Assembly: GCA_038049695.1 (NCBI GenBank)
Contig: CP142458.1
Location: 47,751,001-47,815,000, forward strand
DNA length: 64,000 bases
Direction of reading: 5' to 3'
Source of the DNA: Cinnamomum chago
Taxonomy: Eukaryota > Streptophyta > Magnoliopsida > Laurales > Lauraceae
Both the position numbers and the translations under genes were made by a program. Shown here piece after piece: positions 21,087 to 31,243 of the stretch. A model generated the notes under the pieces. That model did not search any database. It was not told the DNA's origin and was given only the letters and a program-made list of their open reading frames with translations. Every line of letters begins with the position of its first letter. The stretch's first letter is position 1.

Positions 21087-21098
21087 TGGTATCAGAGC
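21087..21098 (+). other. Primer binding site (initiator tRNA-Met), B copy 1
   Basis: TGGTATCAGAGC lies two bases after the LTR end and is followed by CAAGTGCTC. It is a single copy, unlike family A. Confidence 0.9.
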
Positions 21099-21184
21099 CA
21101 AGTGCTCTATCCCTTAGGATCAAGTGTTTGGAACTCTTGATTAGGTGTAAAAACCTAGAGTTAAAACCCTAGAGTTGTCCTTAT

Positions 21185-22726
21185 ATGAAAATCATTAGAA
21201 TGGACTCCACTATGCTAGACTTTGTAGATTCTTCTAGACCCCTCATTCTTCCATCTTTTGGAGATTCAAACATTGAAATTAAAGAATCTCAACTTGAATT
21301 AAAAGAAGAAGAATATGATGAACTTGAAGCCTATGAGGAATTGTACACATGGTCCTTAGAGGTTTCCAAGAAAAATAAAAGATTAAAAGAAGAATCTATA
21401 AGGCTAAACCAAGAATTAGACTCTTCTAAAAATGAACTTAGAGAAAAAGATGAATTTATAAATTGTGTAGAATCTAAGTTCATGATCTCTTTAAATAATC
21501 TATCTAACATTCAAGATGAACTAAAAGAATTAAAGATGGATTATGATAATGTCAATAAGGAAAATTTAATTCTAAGAGATCAAATAAAAAGGCAAGATAA
21601 AGACTTTAACAATCTTGAATCTAAATTGACTATCTCTAAGGAAAATTTATCTAATGCTCAAGATGAATTAAATGAGATTAAGATAAATTGTGATGAGCTT
21701 AAAAATGAAAATTTGAACCTAAGAGATACAATTAAAAGACAAGATAAAGACTTTAACAATTTAGAAGCCAAGTTGATCAAAAGTAAGTTAAAAACTCAAG
21801 AGCTTGGATCTAATGTTGTTAATGAACTAAAGCTTGAATTAAAACTTGCCAATGAAGAGCTAAGCAAATATAAGGATATTGAAAATGAACTTTCAAAAGT
21901 CAAAAATGAAAATTCAATCCTTATAACCAAAGTCACTCAACTTGAAAGCTATAAACAAAAGTATGAGTGCAAGTTTACCCAAAGTGAAGAGAAACTTGAA
22001 AAATTATTCAAATTGGGTAAATCTCATGGAGATAGGACGGGTATTGGATTTAATAGGAATATGTCTTATGACCCTAAATTCACCAACACTTTTGTGAAAG
22101 GTGAGTCCTCATTCTCTACCACTCTTTCTCCTTTGCCCAAAACCAAATGTGATTATTGTGGCATTGAAGGACACTTTAGGTTTGAGTGCAAACTAAGAAG
22201 AAGCAATGTGTCTAATCCCATCTTTGAACCAAAGAAAGTAAAATCAAACTTGAAGGGTAAGACACTAAAAATCAAAGAAGACTCCAAAAAGACTAAACAA
22301 GTTAAATCATTCAAAATGGAGTCTCCTAAGATAGATTCTAATAAGCTTAAACAAGTTAAACCAAGCTTGAAAGAATCTAAGAACAAAAAGCTTCTCAATA
22401 TATCTCCCTTATATCAACCTATGAAAGAACTTTTGAAGAAAGTTACTAAGTTAAATCTAAAATTCAAAAGTCAAGTAAAGGGAGAAAATAAGAAGAAAAG
22501 AAAAATGAATCAATCCCCTAAGAAGAAAACTCACCAACATCAAAAGACTAATCACCATTCTAAGCCAAATTTAGTAAAATCTAAATATCATGGTGATAAG
22601 TTCAAATTGAAAATTTATCAAGTCAAATCTCCTTTAGTTGGTGAGAACCCCAAACTAGACCTCAAAGCTCAACCCTCTCAAGACCTTAGGTGGATTCCTA
22701 AAGTTATTCACTTAGACAAACCTTAA
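21185..22726 (+). CDS. gag: Gag polyprotein, family B copy 1
   Basis: This intact 513-residue ORF begins at a true ATG (21185). A second in-frame ATG at 21200 corresponds to the family A start. The coiled coil spans about 35-290 and carries two ~49-residue blocks ending RQDKDFNNLEXKL. The zinc knuckle is C322, C325, H330 and C335. The basic tail ends SQDLRWIPK. It is closely related to the A Gag, but with an acidic ELKEEEYDELEAYEELY segment near residues 38-55. Against copies 2 and 3 it keeps Lys279 and a Thr near residue 313. No pol follows. Confidence 0.88.
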   Translation: MKIIRMDSTMLDFVDSSRPLILPSFGDSNIEIKESQLELKEEEYDELEAYEELYTWSLEVSKKNKRLKEESIRLNQELDSSKNELREKDEFINCVESKFMISLNNLSNIQDELKELKMDYDNVNKENLILRDQIKRQDKDFNNLESKLTISKENLSNAQDELNEIKINCDELKNENLNLRDTIKRQDKDFNNLEAKLIKSKLKTQELGSNVVNELKLELKLANEELSKYKDIENELSKVKNENSILITKVTQLESYKQKYECKFTQSEEKLEKLFKLGKSHGDRTGIGFNRNMSYDPKFTNTFVKGESSFSTTLSPLPKTKCDYCGIEGHFRFECKLRRSNVSNPIFEPKKVKSNLKGKTLKIKEDSKKTKQVKSFKMESPKIDSNKLKQVKPSLKESKNKKLLNISPLYQPMKELLKKVTKLNLKFKSQVKGENKKKRKMNQSPKKKTHQHQKTNHHSKPNLVKSKYHGDKFKLKIYQVKSPLVGENPKLDLKAQPSQDLRWIPKVIHLDKP

Positions 22727-24536
22727 AGGCCGACCAACCTATTCTTTTTAAGTTATATCATTTTGTTGGTCATGTTGCTTTGCATTTTGTTTCTTTTAGT
22801 TACATTTATTAAAATGCATTGCTTCTTTATGATCAATTGATTTTGTCTTCATGCACCATTCTAGTCACATATCATGGTTTTCAAAATCATTTGATTATAA
22901 TTTCATCATGTTAGATTTGCTTTTTGCTCATATTTAGTTGTATGACTTGCATTGCATTTCTTTACATGATCAATTGATTGTGATTTCAAAAGCTTTCATA
23001 GCTAGAATCTTCATGATCAATTGTTGAATCATTTGTGTAGATATCATAGTAAGATTTTTTGAACAAATGATTTGAAACAATTCAAGTTTTTCCATGGATT
23101 TCTAAGTTATACTTTTATATGGAAAATCATTGTTTTGAAAAATCAACTTGTATGTGTTTCATTTAAGTTACATCTTCTAAAATACAAAGTTGAAAATTGA
23201 TCTTCAAAATCATTCCTTTTATGCTCATTGTAGGATTTTGTTGATTTGAAGATTGTTTGAATGGAAATGCTCTATAACCTCTTTAGTTATATTCATCTAA
23301 GCATGTTCCATGTTCTCATTTCCTTTTCTTTTGGTTTCATTATCTTAGAATTGGAAATGAATGTTGTTTGCATCTTTGCTTATTTAGTTACTCTTTTTAA
23401 ATGCAAATGACAATTGGTTCCATGTATGGTTGTGATCTTAGTTACATTTGTAGAATCCATACTAGAACCCAAATCCATCCTCTATGCCTTCTAGTCATTA
23501 CTTTTTGGATGGTTATGATGTTGATTCATGTATACCTTCTTAATGTTGTCATCTTTATACATGTTTCAACTTCATAATAGTGTTCTTGATCATTTGAACC
23601 CCTTTGAAATCCATTTCTTGTATTTCATAGTTATATCTCTTGTTTGATGGATATCTTAGTGTTGAATTCATATGATCTAGACACTTTGGAAATTGCTTGC
23701 ATTACAAAGTTATATCCTTTGGCATTGCAATTTACCTTGTTCATCACCATGCTCATTAGTCATATCCTTAATAGTGATGAATATGCATTTTTTATGCTTG
23801 ATGGGATTTTGAGTTTGTCACATCCTTGCTTTTAATCATGTTATCATATTCAATTGGTGTCATTTGGTATAATTTTCCATTGATTTCATATCCAATTGAT
23901 GACTTATCTTGTGTATGTGATAGACCTTGTGTGAATTGGATTAAGCTTGATAGTAATATATTTGTTCCTTGTCACACACCATTAGCATCATAATGTACAT
24001 GTTGCCTCCTCACTTGCTCTTATAGGTATATCTCATGACCACCATGTTTATGTGTTCATAATATTGGTTGGTTATTAGTAGAGGTTGGCTTCATGCTTGA
24101 ATTTCATTTCACTCATTCATGCACTTTAATAGTCATATTTATTGATTGAATGAAATGAGTTCAAGATTTTCATAGCATATGTTTTTCATAGTTAAATTGA
24201 CTAATGCTATGTTTAGTAAAACCCTTCTCATCATGGATAGCTCTAAATTTGGATTAATCCTATTAGTTATATTCTCTTAAATCCATTTTAGAGGTGATTG
24301 AGTTTATAGTCACATCCTTTAATCTCAATTGATATGTTTATTTCAATTGGTATCCATGATCGTTGATCTCCATGACCTTGCTCATTATATTGGTAATTTG
24401 ATCATATTGAGCTTAATCGTCATTTGGAATCTAATACTTTCCGTGAAAGTTTACCCTCAATTGGTAAAACATTCTTTCTCCTTGCACCAAATAGTTTTAT
24501 CTATGTCAAAAGTTTGACAAAAGGAGAGAATGGATT
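22727..24536 (+). other. T-rich non-coding internal region, B copy 1
   Basis: No pol domain is detectable. AGTTATAT/AGTTACAT/AGTCATAT motifs recur about every 100 bp (for example near 22742, 22797, 23285, 23631, 23758, 24132 and 24266). The 63-codon frame at 23644-23835 is shorter than its A counterpart and is broken in E, so I do not call a gene. Confidence 0.8.
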
Positions 24537-25077
24537 GAGGGGGAGTAAACCTTCATAGGAAGAATTAGTTGTGATCAAATTCACTTTTGTCTTGGCTCTT
24601 TACCCTTACGACTTCTATCCATACATGATACCCTGTTATGTTTTTCATTTTCGATTTCTTTTGTTAACAGGTGCTACTAAAAGGTATTTTCCTTGTTTTC
24701 ATGTGTGTAGGTAACCTTTGCAATTTAATGGCAAAGGGGGAGAGAATGTCCAAGTTTGCTAAGGAGAGAGAAGCTCTATCTAAGGGGGAGAAAGGAAAAA
24801 GGGGGAGAAAGCATGCATTCAAGTTCTCTAAAGGAGAAGAGAATGCATATCTTGCCAAAGGGAGAGAAGCATGGTCATAGGGGGAGAAGTGAAAGAAGAG
24901 AAAGCTTGGGAACTAAAGAAGAAAAGAACCCATAGCCCAAGCAAAGAAAAGGAGCATCCAAGAAGAGCATCCAAAGAGATTTCAAGGAGTGTCCAGCTTA
25001 GGGGGAGCTGAAGACCTAGTGTGTGAGTCTAGTGGTGAGTGGTGAGTGAGTTGCCATCAAATTGCAAAGGGGGAGAT
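24537..25077 (+). promoter_or_regulatory. Multiple polypurine-tract cluster, B copy 1
   Basis: GGGGGAG tracts run from 24537-24545 to the LTR-abutting AAAGGGGGAGAT ending at 25077. The inverted repeat CCTGTTA (24632-24638) and TAACAGG (24665-24671) is kept as in family A. Confidence 0.75.
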
Positions 25078-25436
25078 TGTTAGGTATTTTGTTTAGATTG
25101 CAATTTGATGGTTGCATAATCATTTTATTCATCATTCGCATTTTCACACATGCCTTGATTTTAAAACACTTGAAATCTTGATTTAGACATGCATTGCTTT
25201 CAAGAGTTGAAAAAGTTTTCAATCATGCATGATATGTTTTTAATCTTGGATGCATTTAGTTTTGAAATGAGTTTTATTGAATCAAGCATGCCTTTGGTTT
25301 TAAAACTCTAAGATTGATTTAAAACTTGTTTTAAAGCTTGATTTTAATGGCCCAAAAGATCCCCAAAGAAAATCTTCAAGAAACCCAAAATATGGGAAAT
25401 TCTGGGCAGGCCCGGTCAACCGGCCAAGAGGCCCGA
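25078..25436 (+). repeat. Family B LTR copy 2, left part
   Basis: The first 359 bp of an LTR, from TGTTAGG to CCCGA, is broken inside the GC-rich promoter block by element C. CCCGA at 25432-25436 is the left target duplication. Confidence 0.93.
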
Positions 25437-26616
25437 TGTTAGACCCCGACCCAGACCAATCTGATTAGTGTGTGATTAGTATGTGTTTAGTCCTAAGTGG
25501 GTTTAGTTATTGTTGGGTTAGAAGTGATTAGTTTTAGTCTTGGATATAGCTTTGGTAATTTTGAGAACGTTTAATATTAGTTAGACACACTCAGGATGGC
25601 CTGAGTGCACGTGTGAGCTTGGGAAGATCGTATCGTTTTCCGTGTAAGTGTGGTTTTGATTTCATTTGAATGATCTTTTTATGTGTTACAACTTTCGTTT
25701 TAAGCCCATTCATGTTTGAGGCCCAAAAACCCAAGTTCTGGCCCAAAGAGGGTAAAATTGTCTTTCTTGCACAAATCTGGACACAATTTTCGAGATCTCA
25801 AAACTATGTCAAAAATATACTTTTCAGAAACTAGATATTTCGACGATCGTTTTATCCTTCTTCGTCGAAGTCATCCGAGGCCCACAAGATCGTGTTTTGA
25901 CCATTTCAAGTTCAAGCTAAATGGGACCCATGAGTCATCACTTAAGTCCCCATCTCCCTCTCTCTCATTCATTTCCCAATCTCTGCAACTTTTGAGTCTA
26001 GGGCAAGAGAGAAAACCCCTTTTCTCCTTCATCTTCCTCACTTGGTTTGATCTAGCTAGAGAGCTCCAAACGAAATTCTAAGACTACCATTTTCTTCATC
26101 TCCTTGCAAGCTCTCCATTGATACAATTTTCTTAAGGTTTCAAGTTGGGAAAGCTCTCCATTCTCTTCCATCTCTCTTGTTTGACCTTCTCTAGGTAAGA
26201 GCTTCAACCCATATTTTTCATGGAGTCATTTTAGTTCCTTAAGATCATGTTTTTCATGTTTTCGAACCCTATTTGGAAAATGGGTTCCTTGTTTCCATTT
26301 TGAGTGAGTTTTGTGTATTTTCTTGTTTTGCTTGTAGTGTGAGATTAGCTTGTGTGAAGAGCTTGGAGGAGAGTGTTTAGCATTTGGGCAAGGCAAGTAA
26401 TCTCTATAGGATCATGGTGCATGTTTATTTGAAGCTACATTGTTGTTTTAGAAATTTTGTGCATGAATATGTTTACAAGCTTGATGATTTTGTTTTCATG
26501 AGTTTGGATGTGTGTTTTGTCCCTTGGAGAGTATGTAGACTCAGGGAATATAAGTGGAATGAGAATGAATGGAAGGGAAGAAGAGAAATGTGAAAAATCT
26601 GTGCTGAAACGCATTC

Positions 26617-27056
26617 CCGTGCACTGGCGGTCAGCACAGCGGTCAGCTCACGGCTAGCCGCCTGTGCCCACTGCGGCTAACCGCAGGCTGACCGAGCTCA
26701 GCGGTTCCTTCTCCAGAAGCTAGCATTTTCGCCTGGGTTCAGCGGTCAGCTCCGCGGTCAGCCCACGGCTAACCGCCAGTTCCACTTGCGGTTAACCGTA
26801 GGCCAACCGAGGATTTCGGTTCCTTTTCCAGAAGCTGACATTTCGACCATGTTTCGCGGTCAGCTACACGGTTAGCTAGCGGCTAGCCGCCTCTTCCCAT
26901 CACGGCTAACCGCCGGCCGACCGTGCATGGCGGTTCCTTTTCCCGAGAGCAAAACCCAGATTTTGCATTCCAGCGGTCAGCCTGGCGGTCACCTAGCGGC
27001 TAGCCGCCAAACCCCAGTTCGGCTAACCGCCACCTGACCGCGAGGTGACCGAAATT
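26617..27056 (+). repeat. GC-rich imperfect repeats in the C 5' LTR
   Basis: Four units of about 110 bp are present. Each has GCGGTCAGC twice, then GGCTAGCCGCC or GGCTAACCGC, then a GGTTCCTTYTCC spacer (the last unit lacks the spacer). The palindromic cores can form alternative stems. Confidence 0.75.
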
Positions 27057-27933
27057 CACTGTTCGTGTATTTTTAAGAGTTTTGCAAGAATGAAAAACTA
27101 GAACATGTTAGGTGACTTCTAACCTGATATTGTGCACTTGGAACCCAAGATGTCTTTGAACTTCCGGGGCATCAATTCCTTTCTAAATTTCCAATACTTG
27201 GGTCTCAATTGCACAAGGATCAATCAAAGGTCATTACGTGTGCTCGATAAGCTTTGTGTTCGTGTTTTGGTTTTGATATAATGAATATCATCGTGAACTC
27301 GTTTTGAAATACTAGTACAAGCTTGTTTTGAAGTTTTGTTTCAAGAAAAAGGGGATCACTTCCTAAGCGTGTTTTTGCATAAATATTATGCCTCGTGCTA
27401 GTCGTGCTCGTCGTGTTTGATAAGTGATTTCCCCCTTTCTACCTCGTCGTGCTTGATCGTGCTTTGCGTGTTTTGTGCATTCATGAACTAAGTAAACACC
27501 ACTGAGCTTAGACTGCCCTTTCGGTTTGATCCACTGTCTGGGGATCTTTAAACATGTGGACTGTCTGCAGACTGGTCGTGTATTTATTACACATCGTGCG
27601 TGTTCGGTTCCGCGGCCGGAATCCCCGTATATGTGGGAATCGTGTCGTGCTTATATTATGTATATCGTGCTTGTCGTGCGTGCTTGCTCTTTTCATCATA
27701 TAGATGATAGAGAAAGGATGGGCTCTTTGTGGATTGTAACTTTTCATGATATATTTAGTACTCATGCTAGTTTGTTTTGATACCTCAGCTATTGTGACAG
27801 TTCAAATCAAGTATTCGATTTCAAGTGTTTTTCCAAAGTATTATTTTCATGTTCATGCCTATATTGATTACCTGCCAAACCGTCGTGTTTGACCCTTGCT
27901 TGTTGGTGCCCAGGTGCAGGAGACGTTGCCTTT

Positions 27934-28005
27934 GAGGAGGAGCGTCAGGAGGAGGCTTGTGAGCCAACTCCCGTGAGAGAGTGGCAGCCCGACGATGTCA
28001 TCTAG
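27934..28005 (+). other. Short conserved reading frame inside the C LTR
   Basis: Twenty-three codons read EEERQEEACEP, then EW and DDVI, ending at TAG (28003-28005). A splice-acceptor-like TTGTTGGTGCCCAG ends 20 nt upstream at 27913. The diverged solo LTR keeps the frame, length, stop and acidic character (16313-16384). It could be a terminal exon of an LTR-initiated transcript or a coincidence of slow divergence. The 3' LTR copy is at 34951-35022. Confidence 0.45.
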
Positions 28006-28397
28006 ATGTCGGTCTGGTTCTTGAGTTTCGTCACATTTTGTCTTGGGGTTTCTTTTGATTATTTTGAGAAATGTATTGACCTTTGTAGGTCTCTTATGGG
28101 TTGTAACCAAACTTAACTTACCTTCGTGTTAGTCTTAGAACTTGAATATTAATGGGAATGCCATGTTAGCTTTCTTTCCTTGATACCATACCTTGTTAGT
28201 GAATGTTATGGCCCTTAAGAATTTTATTGGGGCTCATCATGATGTGTTTTGCTACACGCTTCCGCAAATCGTGTACGTGTGAGTCAGATTCCGCGTGTCC
28301 TTGGGAATCCTCACCGCGGGAACCTGTGGGAAAGTATATCATCAATGTAACACCAACGTCGCGGGGCCCGGGATCCGTTCCGGGGTCGCGACAGGAC

Positions 28398-28409
28398 TGG
28401 TATCAGAGC
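28398..28409 (+). other. Primer binding site of element C
   Basis: TGGTATCAGAGC lies four bases after the LTR and is complementary to the initiator tRNA-Met 3' end. Confidence 0.9.
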
Positions 28410-28554
28410 GAGACATGTTTCAGGCACTTAAAAGAAACTAGAAAGGTCTTAGGAACGTGGCGAGGATTCGTGAGTTCGATAGATTCGTTCGTATAGGATC
28501 TTAGAAACCCTTGTACCACCATTATTGTGTCCTAACTCTTTGTTTTACAGCAAT

Positions 28555-29318
28555 ATGCCTCCATGAAAAGCTCCAAATCATCATGCTTCTGGCAGTAATC
28601 ATAATGAGTCAGATGCATCTGATACACCTACAGCCACACAGTTTCAGGAACTTATGCAAGCCATGATAGCACAACAAAGACAGGCTAATGAGAATCAAGC
28701 AAGATTTCAAGAGCAACTAACTAAGAAGGATGATGAGATGGCACAAGTTCAGAGGCAACTGTTAGAAGTACTTCAGAACAGGAATGTAGCACCACCTGCA
28801 GGTCCACAGATTGTTATTCAGAATAGGGATCCTGACCCTAATGCTCTATTTGAGAAGTTTAGGAAGAGAGCACCCAAGGAATTTTCGGGCAATGAGGACC
28901 CGCTAGTGGCAGATGACTGGCTAGTCAATACGGAGAAGATCTTTGATGTCTTCATGTGCACGGGTATACAGAAAGTCAACCTCACTGCTTCTTTATTCTA
29001 TGGGCTTGCAGATAGGTGGTGGCAAACAGTCAAGGACCCATATGCAGTGATGGCAGATGATGAGGCATGGGCAGCTTTCAAGATACAGTTTCAGGATAAG
29101 TATATTCCCTCTCATGTCAAGAGGCAGAAGGCCATTGAGTTTCAGCAACTCAAACAGGGTAGCATGACCGTGTTAGATTATGTCACCAAATTTGAAAGAT
29201 TGGCTAGATATGCCACCGAGCTGATTGACACTGAAAGGAAGAAGATAACTAAGTGTTTGGAAGGGCTGAATCCGATCATCATGAGGGATGTCATAGGAGT
29301 AGTTCCACCAGCTATCAT
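28555..29318 (+). pseudogene. gag: Element C gag, broken
   Basis: The ATG at 28555 is followed after three codons by TGA (28564-28566), after which the frame stays open to about 29318. The readable part holds the Ty3 retrotransposon gag core, from EKFRKRAPKEFSGNEDP through WWQTV and the LKQGSMTVLDYVTKFERLA motif to LEGLNP. The start-proximal TGA lies where CGA is likely ancestral, a typical methylated-CpG transition. Translation could restart at the ATG at 28654. The zinc knuckle and C-terminus are missing because of a deletion near 29319. A functional Gag is unlikely. Confidence 0.88.
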
Positions 29319-29498
29319 GCCACCATGGATTGTTTTAGTAAGACTATCACATTTAGATTCCAAGGACCACAGGCAGAGTTGATATTTCAGGGGAACAGGA
29401 GAAAGTCTCAGGCAGGATTTATTTCAGTGTTGAAGGCAAGCAGATTAGTTCAGAGTGGGTGCCAAGCATTTATTGCGTTTATCACGGAGGATAAATAG
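29319..29498 (+). pseudogene. Element C protease remnant (C-terminal tail only)
   Basis: After the deletion junction the frame changes. ATMDCFSKTITFR, AELIFQG and LVQSGCQAFIAF match the post-catalytic end of Ty3-type protease regions. The DTGAS-like active site is absent. The segment ends in TAG (29496-29498), in frame with the RT region that follows, so a single amber codon separates protease tail and RT. Confidence 0.75.
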
Positions 29499-31243
29499 TC
29501 CCAAGGGGTGGAGGATATCCCCATTGTGTGTGAATTTCCGGATGTTTTTCCAGAAGAAATCCCGGGTTTACCACCAATTAGAGAGGTTGAGTTCACGATT
29601 GAGCTCCTTCCAGGGACAGCTCCGATCTCGATTGCACCATATAGGATGGCTCCAGCAGAAATGGGTGAGCTAAAGCTCCAATTGCAAGAATTGTTGAGCA
29701 AAGGTTTCATTAGGCCAAGTGTTTCACCGTGGGGAGCACCGGTGTTATTTGTGAAGAAGAAGGATGGAAGCTTGAGAATGTGCATAGACTACAGGAAGTT
29801 GAACCATGTGACAGTGAAGAACAAGTATCCTTTGCCAAGGATAGATGAATTGTTTGACCAATTGCAAGGAGCAGCCTATTTTTCCAAGGTAGACTTGAGG
29901 TCAGGGTACCATCAGTTGAGAGTCAGAGATTCAGATGTTCAGAAGACAGCCTTCAGAACAAGATATGGACACTATGAGTTCTTGGTGATGCCCTTTGGTT
30001 TGACGAATGCACCCGCAGTCTTTATGGCTTTGATGAACAAGGTCTTTGCACCATATTTGGATCATTCCACAGTAGTATTTATTGATGATGTCCTTGTGTA
30101 TTCTAAGAGTAAGAAGGAACATGAGGAACATTTGAGGACAGCGTTGCAGCTCTTGAGGGACAACCAGCTATATGCGAAACTCAGTAAGTGTGAATTCTGG
30201 TTAGAGCAAGTTGCTTTTCTAGGCCACATCATCTCCAGAGAAGGTTTAGCAGTTGATCCAGCCAAGATAGAGGCAGTTGTTAGTTGGGTGAGGCCAAGCA
30301 GTGTGACAGAAATTAGAAGCTTCTTGGGGTTAGCAGGCTACTACAGAAGATTTGTCCAAGGTTTTTCATCCATTGCAGCCCCGTTGACGAAATTGACTAG
30401 GAAGAATGTTCCATTTGTTTGGACCGATCAGTGTGAAACAAGTTTCCAAGAGTTGAAAGGGAGGTTAACCACAGCTCCAATCCTTACATTACCCTCGGGC
30501 AACGGTGGATTTATTGTTTATACAGATGCTTCGAATGTGGGATTAGGTTGTGTGTTGATGCAAGATGGCAAGGTGATTGCTTATGGCTCGAGACAGTTGA
30601 AGGACCACGAGAAGAATTATGCCACTCACGACTTGGAGTTGGCAGCAGTTGTTTTCGCATTGAAGATGTGGAGACACTATCTCTATGGAGAGAAATTCGA
30701 GGTCCATTCAGATCACAGAAGTTTACAATATTTGTTCTCACAGAAGGATTTGAACATGAGGCAGAGAAGGTGGATGGAGTATATCAAAGATTATGACTTT
30801 CCAATTAAGTATCATCCAGGCAAGGTGAATGTGGTAGCCGATGCTTTGAGTAGGAAATCAGTAGTCATGGCCAATTTGAGAGGAATGGGTGTCTTACAGC
30901 AGTTTGAAGAGTTGGGTGTAGAAGTGCAAACCCTCAGATTGGGTGCGATGTTAGCGAACATGACAGTATCAGAACCTACCTTCATCCAGAAGATTAAGGA
31001 AAATCAGTTGCAAGATCCAGACTTGGCCAAGATAGTAGATGTTATTGCAGAACGCCCCGATTTCAAAATGGTGAATGGAATCTTGTATTTCCGTGACCGG
31101 TTGTGTGTGCCAAATGTGGATGATTTGAAGAATGAGATAATGAACGAAGCTCACAGTACTAGATACTCTATGCATCCGGGTAGCACGAAGATGTACCACA
31201 ATTTGAAGAATCGATTTTGGTGGAACAACATGAAGAGAGAGAT
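29499..31243 (+). pseudogene. pol: Element C reverse transcriptase, RNase H and integrase N-terminus
   Basis: The reading frame is open after the TAG at 29496. It begins [20 protein letters not shown], with no ATG of its own since it is normally part of the polyprotein. RT motifs include [18 protein letters not shown] and the catalytic FIDD (Asp codons 30084 and 30087). RNase H begins at YTDAS (Asp codon 30525) and continues to [14 protein letters not shown]. The integrase HHCC zinc finger starts at about 31150 ([12 protein letters not shown]). A one-base loss in the codon at 31242-31243 then shifts the frame in the middle of the finger. RT and RNase H motifs look intact, but expression as a polyprotein is blocked by upstream and downstream lesions. 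Confidence 0.92.

Larger units (their letters stand above)
25437..28393 (+). repeat. Element C 5' LTR
   Basis: It runs from TGTTAGACCCCG to GGGGTCGCGACA. A stem TTCGACGA (25839-25846) and TCGTCGAA (25862-25869) is also present in the diverged solo LTR. TCGTGC motifs cluster near 27389-27470 and 27590-27690. Sites differing from the 3' LTR include T at 25462 (C at 32479) and A at 25646 (G at 32663). A 121-codon frame at 25716-26081 has no recognisable domain. Confidence 0.94.

Noticed and set aside
25716..26081. 121-codon frame in the C LTRs (also at 32733-33098)
   Set aside because: It is identical in both LTRs only because they are recent copies. The diverged solo LTR does not keep the frame and no domain is visible.
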